A stretch of DNA of 64,000 nt from Sinorhizobium fredii USDA 257. Lineage in GTDB: Bacteria; Pseudomonadota; Alphaproteobacteria; Rhizobiales; Rhizobiaceae. The stretch lies in contig NC_018000.1 in assembly GCF_000265205.3 (NCBI RefSeq), forward strand, positions 3,286,001 to 3,350,000, written 5' to 3'. This document shows positions 53,020 to 62,745 of this stretch, piece by piece (positions within the stretch are counted from its first letter, which is position 1; every line of letters starts with the position of its first letter). Both the position numbers and the translations under genes were made by a program. The notes beneath the pieces are model-generated. The model did no database searches, had not been told where the DNA came from, and saw only the letters and a list, made by a program, of their open reading frames with translations.

Positions 53020-54920
53020 TGTCGTATCTTCAATCGGTGCCGCCACATGACCTGGAAGCGCACCTGGCCGATCACGACAGCAAGTCGGTCCTCCGATTCA
53101 TCACCTGCGGCTCCGTCGACGATGGCAAATCGACGCTTATCGGGCGCTTGCTCGTCGACGCCAAGCTGATCTTCGAGGACCAATTGACGAATCTCGGGCG
53201 CGTCGGTTCTCAGGCCGCCGCCAACGGCGAGGAAATCGACCTTGCCTTGCTGCTCGACGGGCTCGAGGCGGAGCGCGAGCAGGGCATCACCATCGACGTC
53301 GCCTACCGCTATTTCGCCACATCGAAGCGAAAATTCATCGTCGCCGACACGCCCGGCCACGAGGAATATACGCGCAACATGGTAACCGGCGCTTCGACGG
53401 CGGATTTGGCCGTCATCCTTATAGACAGCCGCCAGGGCATTCTCCAGCAGACCCGGCGCCATTCCTATATCGCCTCGCTGCTCGGCATCCGCCACATCAT
53501 TTTGGCCGTCAACAAGTTCGATCTCGTCGAGTTCCGTCAATCGGTCTTCGACGAGATCGCCCGCGACTACCGAGCTTTTGCGAAAAAGCTGGGCTTTGTC
53601 AGCATCCAGCCGATTCCCATCTCCGCGCGGTTCGGCGACAACGTCATTTCGGCATCGCAGAACACACCCTGGTACAAGGGGCCGTCGCTCCTCGAATACC
53701 TCGAGACGGTGCAGCTCGATCCGCCCGAAGCGGAGAGGTCTTTCCGCTTTCCGGTTCAACTGGTCATGCGCCCCAATGCGGATTTCCGCGGCTATGCCGG
53801 GCAGGTCGCTTCCGGGAGGATTTCGGTCGGCGAGCCGGTCGTCGTCGCGAAATCCGGGCAACGATCGACGGTCAAGGCGATTGTGTCGTTCGACGGCAAT
53901 CTGGCCACTGCGGCGGAGGGCGAGGCCGTGACGCTCGTCCTGGCCGATGAGGTCGACGCCTCGCGCGGCAACATGCTGGTGGCACCCGCCTCGAGGCCCT
54001 TCGTGGCGGACCAGTTCCAGGCCCATGTCATCTGGTTCGACGCCAATCCCATGCTTCCCGGGCGCAGCTACATCCTGCGCACCGAGACCGACAGCGTCAG
54101 CGCAACGGTCACGGCGCTCAAGCATCAGGTGAATATCAACAGCTTTACCCGCGAGGCGGCCAAATCCTTGCAGATGAACGAGGTGGGCGTCTGCAACATC
54201 TCGACCCAGGCACCGATCGCCTTCGACGCCTACAAGGACAACAGGGCGACCGGCAATTTCATCTTCGTCGATCGGGTGACCAACGCGACGGTCGGCGCCG
54301 GCATGATCGATTTCCCGCTCAGGCGCGCCGACAACGTGCATTGGCAGGCGACCGATGTGAACAAGGGCGCGCGTGCGGCGATGAAGAGCCAGCGCCCCGC
54401 CGTGCTGTGGTTCACCGGGCTTTCCGGCTCGGGCAAGTCGACAATTGCCAATGCGCTCGACAGGCTCCTGCATGCCCGCGGCAAGCACACCTACATGCTC
54501 GACGGCGACAATGTGCGCCACGGGCTCAACCGGGACCTTGGCTTCACCGAAGCCGATCGCGTCGAAAACATCCGTCGCATCGCGGAGGTCGCCAAGCTGA
54601 TGGCCGATGCCGGGCTGATCGTGCTTGTGTCCTTCATCTCGCCGTTCCGCGGCGAACGCCGCATGGCGCGCGAGCTGATGGAGGAGGGCGAGTTCATCGA
54701 AATTTTCGTCGACACACCGCTCGAAGAATGCGCGCGGCGTGATCCGAAAGGGCTTTACGAGAAGGCTCTCGCCGGCAAGATCGCGAACTTTACCGGCGTC
54801 TCCTCGCCCTACGAAGTGCCGGAGAACCCGGAACTGCATCTGAATACGGTCGAAGAGGACCCGATTGCGCTGGCGTTGAAAATCGAGGCATTCCTCGACA
54901 GACAGATGGAGGACAAATGA
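53019..54920 (+). CDS. nodQ2: Bifunctional sulfate adenylyltransferase GTPase-APS kinase (NodQ/CysNC)
   Basis: 633 residues. The N-terminal GTPase spans about 25-440, with P loop [28 protein letters not shown] and NKFDLV. The C-terminal APS kinase (from about 450) has [29 protein letters not shown] and [18 protein letters not shown]. It drives APS formation and phosphorylates APS to PAPS, the donor for sulfation. ATG 53019 overlaps the nodP stop. The fused form is characteristic of NodQ. cysQ follows with a 4-bp overlap. Confidence 0.93.
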   Translation: MSYLQSVPPHDLEAHLADHDSKSVLRFITCGSVDDGKSTLIGRLLVDAKLIFEDQLTNLGRVGSQAAANGEEIDLALLLDGLEAEREQGITIDVAYRYFATSKRKFIVADTPGHEEYTRNMVTGASTADLAVILIDSRQGILQQTRRHSYIASLLGIRHIILAVNKFDLVEFRQSVFDEIARDYRAFAKKLGFVSIQPIPISARFGDNVISASQNTPWYKGPSLLEYLETVQLDPPEAERSFRFPVQLVMRPNADFRGYAGQVASGRISVGEPVVVAKSGQRSTVKAIVSFDGNLATAAEGEAVTLVLADEVDASRGNMLVAPASRPFVADQFQAHVIWFDANPMLPGRSYILRTETDSVSATVTALKHQVNINSFTREAAKSLQMNEVGVCNISTQAPIAFDAYKDNRATGNFIFVDRVTNATVGAGMIDFPLRRADNVHWQATDVNKGARAAMKSQRPAVLWFTGLSGSGKSTIANALDRLLHARGKHTYMLDGDNVRHGLNRDLGFTEADRVENIRRIAEVAKLMADAGLIVLVSFISPFRGERRMARELMEEGEFIEIFVDTPLEECARRDPKGLYEKALAGKIANFTGVSSPYEVPENPELHLNTVEEDPIALALKIEAFLDRQMEDK

Positions 54921-55723
54921 CGCCCCTTTGCGAACTGTTCGAGCGCATCGCGCTCGAGGCCGGCGCGTCGATCCTCGCCGTCTACGAGGCGGGCCCGACT
55001 GTCTGCTTCAAGGATGATTGTTCGCCCGTGACCGAGGCGGATGAGCGGGCCGAAGCAATCATTCTCGACAGGTTGGCGGCAGCTTTCCCGCATATTCCGG
55101 TCGTCGCCGAGGAGGCCGTCGCCTCCGGCCGCGTCCCCGATATCAGCTGTGGCAGGTTCTTCCTGGTTGATCCGCTCGACGGAACGAAGGAATTCATCAA
55201 CCGGCGCGATGACTTCACTGTCAATATCGCCTTGATCGAGGGTAATGTCCCTGTTGCCGGCATCGTCTACGCGCCGGCGCAGCGCTGCGCCTACGTCGCC
55301 GACAGGGACAGGGCGGAGAAGCTTGTCTTCGGCACCGGCACTGCGGTCGGGCATCGGCAGGCGATACGGGTTCGGGCGCGCGGTCCGGTGATGACCGCCG
55401 TCGCCAGCCGCTCGCACAACAGCTTGGAGACCGAGGCGTTTCTCGCCGGTCACGGCGTGACGGATTACACCTCCGTCGGCTCGTCGCTTAAATTCTGCCT
55501 GCTCGCCGAAGGCAGGGCGGATGTCTATCCCCGCTTCGGCCGCACGATGGAATGGGATACGGCGGCGGGCAATGCGGTGCTCAACGCCGCCGGCGGATCG
55601 GTTGTCCGGCTGGACGGTTCTCGCCTCCTTTACGGCAAGATGAAGCAACTGGACGACAGCGATTTCGCAAATCCGCATTTCGTGGCCTGGGCGGACATGT
55701 CTCCGGTTTTGGCGGCTCTTTAG
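54917..55723 (+). CDS. cysQ: 3'(2'),5'-bisphosphate nucleotidase CysQ
   Basis: 268 residues, inositol-monophosphatase fold. EEAVASGR carries the metal glutamates, [22 protein letters not shown] the key Asp and [15 protein letters not shown] the C-terminal metal site. It removes 3'-phosphoadenosine-5'-phosphate (PAP) or limits PAPS after sulfation. ATGA overlap with nodQ makes a PAPS production/turnover unit. Confidence is high for the family. Confidence 0.93.
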   Translation: MTPLCELFERIALEAGASILAVYEAGPTVCFKDDCSPVTEADERAEAIILDRLAAAFPHIPVVAEEAVASGRVPDISCGRFFLVDPLDGTKEFINRRDDFTVNIALIEGNVPVAGIVYAPAQRCAYVADRDRAEKLVFGTGTAVGHRQAIRVRARGPVMTAVASRSHNSLETEAFLAGHGVTDYTSVGSSLKFCLLAEGRADVYPRFGRTMEWDTAAGNAVLNAAGGSVVRLDGSRLLYGKMKQLDDSDFANPHFVAWADMSPVLAAL

Positions 55724-55759
55724 TCAGCGGTTCGCTGCAAACCGCCAAAGGAATTTCTC

Positions 55760-57721
55760 ATGTGTGGAATTGCCGGCCAGATAGGTTATGCGCAGCACGG
55801 TCGGGAGGAAGTGGCGCAGATCCTGACGCACATGACGGACGCGCTCGCTCACCGCGGGCCCGACGCGTCGGATACCTGGCTCGATCGCGAGGGCTGTGTA
55901 GGGCTCGGACACCGCCGCCTGTCCATCATTGACCTCTCCCCCACGGGTGCCCAGCCTATGCATTCAAGCAGCGGCCGCTACTCCATCGTCTTCAACGGCG
56001 AGGTCTACGGGTTCCTTGGCTTGCGGGCCGCATTGGAGGAGCAGGGCGCTCGCTTTCGCGGCCACTCCGATACCGAAGTGCTCCTGGAGGCGATCGAGAC
56101 TTACGGTCTGGAAGGTGCATTGCAGCGCTGCAACGGCATGTTCGCCTTTGCGCTTTACGACAGCGCCACGCGAAATATCATTTTCGCTCGTGACCGTATA
56201 GGAAAGAAGCCGCTGTATATCGGCGTATCCAAGAGTGGCATTGCCTTCGGCTCCGAGCTGAAAAGCATCAGGGCGCATCCGTCCTTCCGCTCCGTTGAAG
56301 TAGACCCCCAGGCGGCCACGCTTTTCTTGCGACACGGCTACGTGCCAACGCCTTATTCGATCTACCGCGGCGTCTTCAAGCTTCCGCATGGCTCTTGGCT
56401 GAGCCTCTCGGTCGACACTCCGCCGGCGTCGGCGTCGGCCGCCCTGAGCGGAGTCAAGAGCTATTGGGATGCTTTCGAGGCTGTGGAACGAGGCTATGAG
56501 CAACGGATCGAATGCCCCGACGAAGCCTTGGACGCGCTCGACGCCGAATTGAAACGGGCGGTGAGCGAGCGCCTTGTCTCCGACGTGCCGGTGGGAGCCC
56601 TCCTTTCCAGCGGCGTCGACTCTTCCCTGGTGTCGGCCGTTATGCAGGAAGTTTCGACCTCGCGTGTAGAGACCTATACCGTGCGCTTCCTGGAGGAGCA
56701 GTATAACGAGGCGGATCTCGCGTCAGGCATCGCCAGGCAGCTCGGCACCGATCATACGGAGATCACGGCAGAACCCGACACGGCACTGCGCATGGTCACC
56801 GAGTTGCCGGATGTGTATGACGAGCCCTTCGCCGATCCTTCACAGATTCCGGCGCTGCTTGTATCGAAGCTGGCGCGAAGAACCGTAACGGTGGCACTCT
56901 CGGGTGATGGCGGCGACGAGTTCTTCGGCGGCTACAAACGCTATCGGCAAATGCTCGCCTTCGACCGGCTGGCGAGGAAAACGCCTGCCGTTGCCCTGCG
57001 GGCGGCAAGGCACGCGCCTCACTGGGTGCTGGAATTTGCTGCCGCGGCGGCTCGCTATGCGGGGCCGTCTTCGCTTCAGGACGAAGTGACCGGCAAACGG
57101 CTAAGAAGACTTGCCGAGCTCCTGGAGATCGAGGATCCGGACGCCCGCTACCTGGACTTTCGCTCGCTCTGGCCACATCCGGCCGACGTCGTGCTCGGCG
57201 GAGCAGAGCCTCCGACCGCAATGACCTCGAAGCGGATACCGGCTTGCCTGGGCGCAGTCGACAGAATGATGTACCGCGACATGGTCGACTATCTGCCCGA
57301 CGACATCCTCGTGAAGATGGATCGAGCTTCGATGGCGGTGGGCCTGGAGATGCGGGCTCCGTTGCTCGATTACCGCTTCGTCGAACTGGCCTGGCGCGCG
57401 CCAAGGGCGTTGTGTTTTGCCGAAGCTCCGAGCAAGCCCGCGCTGCGCAAGCTCTTGTCCCGGAGGCTGCCGGAACAATTCATAAGTCTTTCAAAACGCG
57501 GATTCGGCGTTCCCGTCAATGCTTGGTTGCGCGGACCGCTGCGTGCCTGGGCGGAAGAGATGCTGTCGCCGTCTCGCCTGCAGCGTGATGGAATCTTCCG
57601 CGCCGAGCCGATCGTCAGTCGCTGGAAGGCACATCTTGCCGACCGCCGCGACTGGGGTCCGCAGTTGTGGGCGGTGCTGATGTTCAACTTGTGGCACGAC
57701 CGCTGGGTGCGCCCCGACTGA
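55760..57721 (+). CDS. Asparagine synthetase-like amidotransferase
   Basis: 653 residues. N-terminal glutaminase with Cys2 (MCGIAGQIGY), RGPD and NGEVY loops. C-terminal ATP-pyrophosphatase domain with SGVDSSLVSAVM and SGDGGDEFFGGYKRY. Length agrees with AsnB-type proteins from surface-polysaccharide or antibiotic clusters. It starts a plus-strand run with PHP, ATP-grasp and epimerase genes, which is unlike housekeeping asnB. It may amidate a polysaccharide or peptide-like product. Confidence 0.88.
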   Translation: MCGIAGQIGYAQHGREEVAQILTHMTDALAHRGPDASDTWLDREGCVGLGHRRLSIIDLSPTGAQPMHSSSGRYSIVFNGEVYGFLGLRAALEEQGARFRGHSDTEVLLEAIETYGLEGALQRCNGMFAFALYDSATRNIIFARDRIGKKPLYIGVSKSGIAFGSELKSIRAHPSFRSVEVDPQAATLFLRHGYVPTPYSIYRGVFKLPHGSWLSLSVDTPPASASAALSGVKSYWDAFEAVERGYEQRIECPDEALDALDAELKRAVSERLVSDVPVGALLSSGVDSSLVSAVMQEVSTSRVETYTVRFLEEQYNEADLASGIARQLGTDHTEITAEPDTALRMVTELPDVYDEPFADPSQIPALLVSKLARRTVTVALSGDGGDEFFGGYKRYRQMLAFDRLARKTPAVALRAARHAPHWVLEFAAAAARYAGPSSLQDEVTGKRLRRLAELLEIEDPDARYLDFRSLWPHPADVVLGGAEPPTAMTSKRIPACLGAVDRMMYRDMVDYLPDDILVKMDRASMAVGLEMRAPLLDYRFVELAWRAPRALCFAEAPSKPALRKLLSRRLPEQFISLSKRGFGVPVNAWLRGPLRAWAEEMLSPSRLQRDGIFRAEPIVSRWKAHLADRRDWGPQLWAVLMFNLWHDRWVRPD

Positions 57722-58503
57722 TGGAAACAGAAGGAAGCTTATCAAAGGGCGCAATGAAAAGCATGGAACCGCAACGAAAGACGGATAGCGGCAAGCCTGT
57801 GTTCTCCCGTTTTCGGGATCTCAGTCGCGAGCAACTGAATGTGGAACTCCAGGTCCATACCAACTGGACCGATGGGGAGGCGACGGTGCTCGAGGTGCTG
57901 CAAACCGCCAAAAAACGCGGCCTCGCCGAGCTCGCCTTCACGGAGCATGTCCGAGAAGACACGTCCTGGTTTCCCGATTTCAAGGCCGAGATCCTTTCGG
58001 CTGTGGATGGCTTCGGCGATATGTGCGTCTATGTCGGTTGCGAGACGAAAGCCATGGACGACGATGGACGGTTGGATGTGTCGCAGTCCGTGCTCGACGC
58101 CTGCGATATCGTTCTTGGCGTCGTCCACCGCCTGCCGGACGGGCAGGGCGGCTATCTCGATTTCAAGCAATTGTCATTCGAGGAGACGGCCGAAATCGAA
58201 TTCCGGCTGTCAATAGGCATGATTGCGAACGCGCCGATCGACGTGCTCGGACATCCGGGTGGGATGAGCCTGAGGCGATACGGCCGGTTTCCGGAGAATT
58301 ACTTTCGCACGCTGATGACGGCGACGCTCGAGCGGGGGATCGCCATCGAGATCAACTCCTCGTACCTGGTCGATATGTCTGGATTCTTGGCGTTGTGCGA
58401 CGAAATCAATCCATTTGTTTCGATCGGTTCCGATGCGCACAAGCTCAGCGAGTTGGGCCGTTGCCGGGACAGGCTTGTTGAACTGGGGGTAGGGCTGACA
58501 TGA
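57721..58503 (+). CDS. PHP-domain metal-dependent hydrolase
   Basis: About 260 residues, PHP domain. Motifs are ELQVHTNWTDGEATVLEVLQTAKKRGLAELAFTEHVRED (His pair and Glu), GHPGGMSLR and GSDAHKLSELG at the C terminus, the metal ligands of this fold. The start overlaps the amidotransferase stop (TGATG); 57754 or 57763 are alternatives. Probably a phosphoesterase acting on a small phosphate or nucleotide. The substrate is unknown. Confidence 0.85.
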   Translation: METEGSLSKGAMKSMEPQRKTDSGKPVFSRFRDLSREQLNVELQVHTNWTDGEATVLEVLQTAKKRGLAELAFTEHVREDTSWFPDFKAEILSAVDGFGDMCVYVGCETKAMDDDGRLDVSQSVLDACDIVLGVVHRLPDGQGGYLDFKQLSFEETAEIEFRLSIGMIANAPIDVLGHPGGMSLRRYGRFPENYFRTLMTATLERGIAIEINSSYLVDMSGFLALCDEINPFVSIGSDAHKLSELGRCRDRLVELGVGLT

Positions 58504-59492
58504 AGGTCTTCATCACGGGCGGGGGCGCCCTCCTTGGACAGGGCATCATTCGCGCATTGCGGCGCTCCACGCTTCGAGCGACCATAATCGTGGGGGACCC
58601 GAGCCCGCTCTCGGCCGGGCTCTACTGGGGCGATGCCGCCTATCTTGTTCCGATGGCGAAGGACCCGGAATATCTGGACAGGCTGGGCGACCTGCTGCGA
58701 GCGGAGCGGCCCGACATCCTCATTCCCGGAACCGACGTGGAATTGCCGATCCTTTCAGCCAACCGCGAAGCGATCGAGAGGACCTACGGAACCAAGGTGA
58801 TCATCAGTTACCCATCTGTCGTATCCATCGCCAACGACAAGTGGCTTACCTCCGAGTTCCTCCGGGAACGCGGACTGGGCTTCGTTCCCTCCTGCCTGCC
58901 AGGCGATGAGGAGGCGCTCATCGAAGAGTGCGGCTTTCCGCTTATCGTCAAACCGAGGATCGGCGCCAGGTCGATCGGCTTTGGCATCGTCCGCGATCGA
59001 GACCAGCTAAGGCGCGCAATAGCCGAGCAGCCCGGCATCGTCATACAGAAATATGTCGGCTCCGATGCGACCGAATACACTGCCGGCACACTTACCTTCG
59101 ACGGGAAATGTCGCGCGACGATCGTCATGCGCCGGGATCTACGCGACGGCAATACCTACCGCGCCTTTGCTGAGCCGTTTCCGGCCCTCAACGCGGCAAT
59201 GGCGCAGGCGGCAGACGCCCTCGGCGCCTACGGGCCTGCAAATTTCCAGTTCCGCCTCGACGACGACGTTCCCAGGATCTTCGAGATCAATGCGCGGTTT
59301 TCGGGTACGACCGGGGTGAGGATCCATGCTGGCTTCAATGAAGTGGAGATGTGCATCCGGCGTTTGCTGTTCGGCGAACCGGTCGTTCAGCCGGAAATCA
59401 CGCCCGTAACCATATTGCGGCACTGGTCGGAAACAGTGGTCAGACCCGGCGAACTGGTCACCGCCCCCGCTCGTCTTGAAGAGAAAGCCTGA
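58500..59492 (+). CDS. ATP-grasp domain ligase
   Basis: 330 residues with an N-terminal Rossmann-like pre-ATP-grasp domain (VFITGGGALLGQGIIRALRRS) and an ATP-grasp core: PLIVKPRIGARSIGFGIVRD (ATP lysine) and FQFRLDDDVPRIFEINARFSGTTG (Mg ligands). It resembles carbamoyl-phosphate-synthase-like carboxylate-amine ligases. ATGA overlap with the PHP gene. Predicted to join a carboxylate and an amine; both substrates are unknown. Confidence 0.88.
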   Translation: MKVFITGGGALLGQGIIRALRRSTLRATIIVGDPSPLSAGLYWGDAAYLVPMAKDPEYLDRLGDLLRAERPDILIPGTDVELPILSANREAIERTYGTKVIISYPSVVSIANDKWLTSEFLRERGLGFVPSCLPGDEEALIEECGFPLIVKPRIGARSIGFGIVRDRDQLRRAIAEQPGIVIQKYVGSDATEYTAGTLTFDGKCRATIVMRRDLRDGNTYRAFAEPFPALNAAMAQAADALGAYGPANFQFRLDDDVPRIFEINARFSGTTGVRIHAGFNEVEMCIRRLLFGEPVVQPEITPVTILRHWSETVVRPGELVTAPARLEEKA

Positions 59493-59507
59493 GGGAAGAG
59501 ATCGGCC

Positions 59508-60494
59508 GTGAGTCCAAAGGAACTGGTGATAACTGGCGCGACGGGCTTTATCGGGGCGAGACTCATTGAGCATGCACTTGCACGAGACTACGCCGTCACG
59601 GCGCTTGTGCGCGATCCAGAGCGGGTGCCGGCGCGCAAGCATACGCGCTTGCGCATTGAGCAGTGGTCGATCGGCGAGCCACTTCCGTCGATAAGGCAAG
59701 CGGAGGCGCTTCTTCATCTCGCAGCCTTTATTCCTGCCGACCTCAGCGATGCCCATCAGGCCGCCAAGTGTTTCGAACTCAACACGAACGGAGCGCTGCA
59801 GGTTGCGATGGATGCCGCCTCGCAGGATGTTCAGCAGTTCGTCTACTTTGGATCGGGGCAGGTGTACACGCCCGCCCCCGAGCCGGCCACGGAGACGAGT
59901 CCCGCCTTTCCCGTCAATCGCGCCAGCTACTATCTGTCGAGCAAGCTCTCGGCGGAGATTTGCCTGCTCGCCTTCGGAAAAGCGAAGGGGATGCCCGTGA
60001 CGGTCCTTCGCCCCGCATCGGTCTACGGTCCCGGCATGCACGGCAAAGGCATGGTGACAGCGTTCATCCGCGCGCTTGCTTGCGGACAGCCCGTGATTAT
60101 TCGCGATGGGGGCGCCTACCGCGTTGATCTCGTCTATGTCGACGACGTGGTTTCACTGGCTCTCGAAGCCGTCGCAGCCGAAAGGGAGGGCGTGTTCAAC
60201 GCGGGCAGCGGGCAGGCCTGCACGTCGCTGGAGGCGGCCCGTATCATTGCCGAGGTGATTGGAGCGGACCCCTCCCTGATCAAAGTGGAGGGTGAAGACA
60301 GGGACGCAGCGGCGGCGGGCTTTGCGGCGCTGAATGTCGCCAGGGCCGCCGAGCAATTGGCCTACACGCCGCGCGCGTTCCGCCACGGCATCGAGGCATG
60401 GAAAGCAGAGACCGGGCTTGGGGACCTTCAGAGCGCGAGCGGGCAGATCAATACTGCCTCGCGAACGGAGGCCGGGACCGCAGTGAGGCCCTAA
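59508..60494 (+). CDS. NAD-dependent epimerase/dehydratase family protein
   Basis: 328 residues, extended short-chain dehydrogenase: ELVITGATGFIGARLIEHAL, later NRASYYLSSKLSAEICLLAF with the Tyr-X3-Lys pair (YxxxK here read as YYLSSKL), and LRPASVYGPGMHGKG. GTG 59508 has GGGAAGAG about nine bases upstream. The gene follows the ATP-grasp gene by 15 bp and closes the run. Probably epimerises or dehydrates a nucleotide sugar. Confidence 0.85.
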   Translation: MSPKELVITGATGFIGARLIEHALARDYAVTALVRDPERVPARKHTRLRIEQWSIGEPLPSIRQAEALLHLAAFIPADLSDAHQAAKCFELNTNGALQVAMDAASQDVQQFVYFGSGQVYTPAPEPATETSPAFPVNRASYYLSSKLSAEICLLAFGKAKGMPVTVLRPASVYGPGMHGKGMVTAFIRALACGQPVIIRDGGAYRVDLVYVDDVVSLALEAVAAEREGVFNAGSGQACTSLEAARIIAEVIGADPSLIKVEGEDRDAAAAGFAALNVARAAEQLAYTPRAFRHGIEAWKAETGLGDLQSASGQINTASRTEAGTAVRP

Positions 60495-60615
60495 ACAGCA
60501 ACAGGAGGTCGCCACCCTTTAACTTATTTTTGCTGGCAAGCACGTTGCCTTGAAGAGGACATCGCGTTGAAAGTACGCCAAGCAACACTAAGGGCGAACA
60601 AAGCAGGATTATGCG

Positions 60616-60768
60616 TATATTCCGGCCGCTCGGCGGAAGGCCCTCGTTGACGCACATGCGGATTTGATCAGGCGCGCTCGCGCATTTCGGGTTGCCTGGG
60701 CCTATCCATCAGATCCTTCACGTATCAACTTCATGGAATTATGGGAGTCCGAAGCCGACCTGGACCGC
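60616..60768 (+). pseudogene. Antibiotic biosynthesis monooxygenase (ABM)-like remnant
   Basis: The frame from about 60616 gives YIPAARRKALVDAHADLI, then RRARAF and a garbled stretch, then DPSRINFMELWESEADLD. This matches the DALVDAHAD and DPxRINxFExWES pattern of quinol-monooxygenase/ABM proteins. The start, the GC(L)D segment and the C-terminal third are missing, so it is a remnant. Confidence 0.5.
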
Positions 60769-60771
60769 GGC

Positions 60772-61053
60772 CTAGTGGTTTATGCCGCCGACCCTCATAA
60801 TTACACGCCCCTGACCGGCAATATCCTCGGCAATTCGGTGGATAGGCTCGGCGTCGCTACGCTTAACCACATTGCCTTCGATTACAATGCTGCCGCCCAA
60901 AACACGGTACGATAAACTCGTCACGGCGAATGGCACTCCCGATGCGATCGCGCAACGGACAGATGCAATGAGGGACGCCGAGCCGGAGCCTTGGCAATTC
61001 TGCCGGCGTAGATCATGTGTGACCAGGACGATGGCAACCTCCCTAACCCTCAA
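60772..61053 (-). CDS. Doubtful hypothetical protein
   Basis: 93-residue frame from ATG 61053 (MRVREVAIVLVTHDLRRQNCQ..GGINH). The C-terminal half (SIVIEGNVVKRSDAEPIHRIAEDIAGQGRV in pieces) looks protein-like, with V-E-G and I-A-E-D-I-A patterns, but I recognise no family. No ribosome site or operon neighbour. It may be noise in decayed DNA. Confidence 0.25.
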   Translation of the reverse strand: MRVREVAIVLVTHDLRRQNCQGSGSASLIASVRCAIASGVPFAVTSLSYRVLGGSIVIEGNVVKRSDAEPIHRIAEDIAGQGRVIMRVGGINH

Positions 61054-61616
61054 ATGCGCAAACGCTAAGTAACCAACGTTGTTCCAGGTGCCGACAATTC
61101 ACACAAAGATCCGCGTACAGAGATCCGCTGCCTTAACTGACGTATTGGGGTGGTCAGTCATCGAGGCGCGGAAGGCACAATAGGAATATGCGAATGCCAC
61201 TTTCCGTGAGGATTGCGCTCATCTGCCCGTTTGCGGCGGTATGCCCGCGCTCTGTTAAGAGCGGTCGCACGCACGTAGGATGAGGGCGTCGACCTCTATG
61301 GCAAGACATCGCCCAAAATGATTCTGGCGGACATCTTGCCGATGGCAGTTCCGGGATCGATGCGGTCAAGAACATTCTTGCTCAATCTCCAGTGCCGGTG
61401 AACTTCATAAACGGCGTTTCCCGAGCGCCTGCTGACTGGTGCGAGACCGGAGCCGGCGTTCCTGGTGACGAAGCCGTTCAATGCGGGTGAAGATTCCGTT
61501 TATCGGCGTGAGTTGGAGTCCGCCAAGCCGCCGTTCTGACATATCACTGCGACGGCTCGAACTAATTCAACCGTTGTGAGTTTGTTGTATAGGCGCAAAC
61601 TCCGGAGAAAACGCAT

Positions 61617-61823
61617 ATGGATTGGAATCGGGTCGAAGGCAATTGGAAGCAATTCAAAGGTAAGATTAAGGAGCAGTGGGGTAAGCTCACTGACGACGAT
61701 CTCGACCAAATCGCCGGTAAACGCGACCAGCTCGAAGGCAAAATCCAAGAACGCTATGGTCTTGAGAAGGACCGCGCGAAGAGGGAGATTGACGACTGGT
61801 ACAGCAAACAGGACGACTGGTAA
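61617..61823 (+). CDS. CsbD-family stress protein
   Basis: 68 residues, complete: MDWNRVEGNWKQFKGKIKEQ with W-K-Q-x-K-G-K and LEGKIQERYGLEKDRA are CsbD signatures. AAACTCCGGAGAAAACGCAT holds GGAG about ten bases upstream. The protein is small, acidic and basic, and probably stress-induced. A clear intrinsic terminator follows 25 bp after the stop. Confidence 0.9.
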   Translation: MDWNRVEGNWKQFKGKIKEQWGKLTDDDLDQIAGKRDQLEGKIQERYGLEKDRAKREIDDWYSKQDDW

Positions 61824-61847
61824 GGGTCCCGCTCTGGCATAATCAAG

Positions 61848-61870
61848 ACCCCGCTGTCGGCGGGGTTTCT
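61848..61870 (+). terminator. Rho-independent terminator of csbD
   Basis: ACCCCGC (61848-61854), loop TGTCG, GCGGGGT (61860-61866), then TTCTT. The stem is seven perfect pairs, mostly GC, with a T-rich tail 24 bp after the CsbD stop. Confidence 0.9.
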
Positions 61871-61981
61871 TATTCGCTCGGTTTGGGCTCTTCCACTGTT
61901 CCGTTTGTGCCTGATCGGCGCACACTGATGTTGCTCGCCATTAGTGGGTCTTGCCGAACTACTTGGTGTACAGAAACCTGC

Positions 61982-62345
61982 CTAGATGTGGAGCCTCAAC
62001 AGGTTGTCGTCGGTGAGGCCTAGTCTGCTGATCGGCTTGGATTTTAAGCTGCCGTGGGGGCGATGCCAATTGTATCGGTAGAGCCAGATCGGTAGGTCGG
62101 CGGCCCGCTGCTCCGATGTTTTGTGGGCCTTGGCATAGGCCCATTCGCGCAGAGCGGTCTGGACGACACGTTCGGCCTCGCCATTGGTCTTGGATGTGCT
62201 TGACGGCGAGCCGCCGCAGCGCCTTGGCGCAGCGATGGGAGCGCAAGCTTGTGCCATTGTCGTCATTACGCGATGGACCTTGACGCCATGGGCCGTGTGA
62301 AGCGCAAGGCATTGAAGAGAAACCGGAGGCAGGAGCGCCGCGTTT
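61982..62345 (-). pseudogene. IS481-family transposase remnant
   Basis: The C-terminal part of an integrase-type (rve) transposase is recoverable: TNGEAERVVQTALREWAYAKAH and LPIWLYRYNWHRPHGSLKSKPISRLGLTDDNLLRLHI. The preceding HGVKVHRVMT and DNGTSLRSH segments are in different frames, so at least two frameshifts occur. The N-terminal half is missing. It abuts an oppositely oriented IS5-type remnant. Confidence 0.8.
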
Positions 62346-62410
62346 CGTCGGGAAAGATTTCCGAAAGGATTGGGCGGCGGCGCTGGAGGTGTTTCGAGCC
62401 TCATTGCAGC

Positions 62411-62666
62411 GCCGGCGACAAGGACAACCGGCAGGCGGCACGAAACGCGGCATCATCCCGGTCCTTCCGCACAAGGCCAATGAGAAACAAAAGCCGGGCT
62501 TCTTCGCCAAGGCCCTTTACATAGGACGCGCCCGCATCGAACAAGCCGTCGGCGAGCTCAAACGCTTCAACGCGTCGCCCTACGATGCGAGAAGACGAAG
62601 CGAAATTCCGCTTCCATTTTCGCACTCACAGCAGGCTTCATCTTGGTCAAATCCGTCCACACCGCC
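62411..62666 (+). pseudogene. IS5-family transposase C-terminal remnant
   Basis: The pieces DNRQAARNA, then (other frame) KRGIIPVLPHKANEKQKPGFFAKALYIGRARIEQAVGELKRF, then (third frame) VALRCEKTKRNSASIFALTAGFILVKSVHTA match the C-terminal end of IS5-type (DDE) transposases. Two frameshifts and the missing N-terminus make it nonfunctional. It meets the IS481 remnant head-on at about 62350-62410. Confidence 0.8.
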
Positions 62667-62745
62667 CAATTCACTGAGGTCGTTGGAACTTTCGATCGCT
62701 TCATGGCGTTTCCGGGTTCCTGAACATCCTCCAAGGGGTGGGACC

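Larger units (their letters stand above)
60495..61616. other. 1.1-kb low-density region with decayed fragments
   Basis: No confident intact gene was found. It contains a short antibiotic-biosynthesis-monooxygenase remnant (60616-60768), a doubtful minus-strand frame (60772-61053) and a 61-codon minus-strand frame at 61296-61481 (MNGFVTRNAGSGLAPVSRRS..) of no known family. GC content is lower than in the coding regions. It looks like eroded or acquired DNA after the epimerase operon. Confidence 0.45.

Noticed and set aside
52863..54839. 658-codon minus-strand frame opposite nodQ
   Set aside because: It is a shadow of the highly GC-rich nodQ gene, with no motifs.
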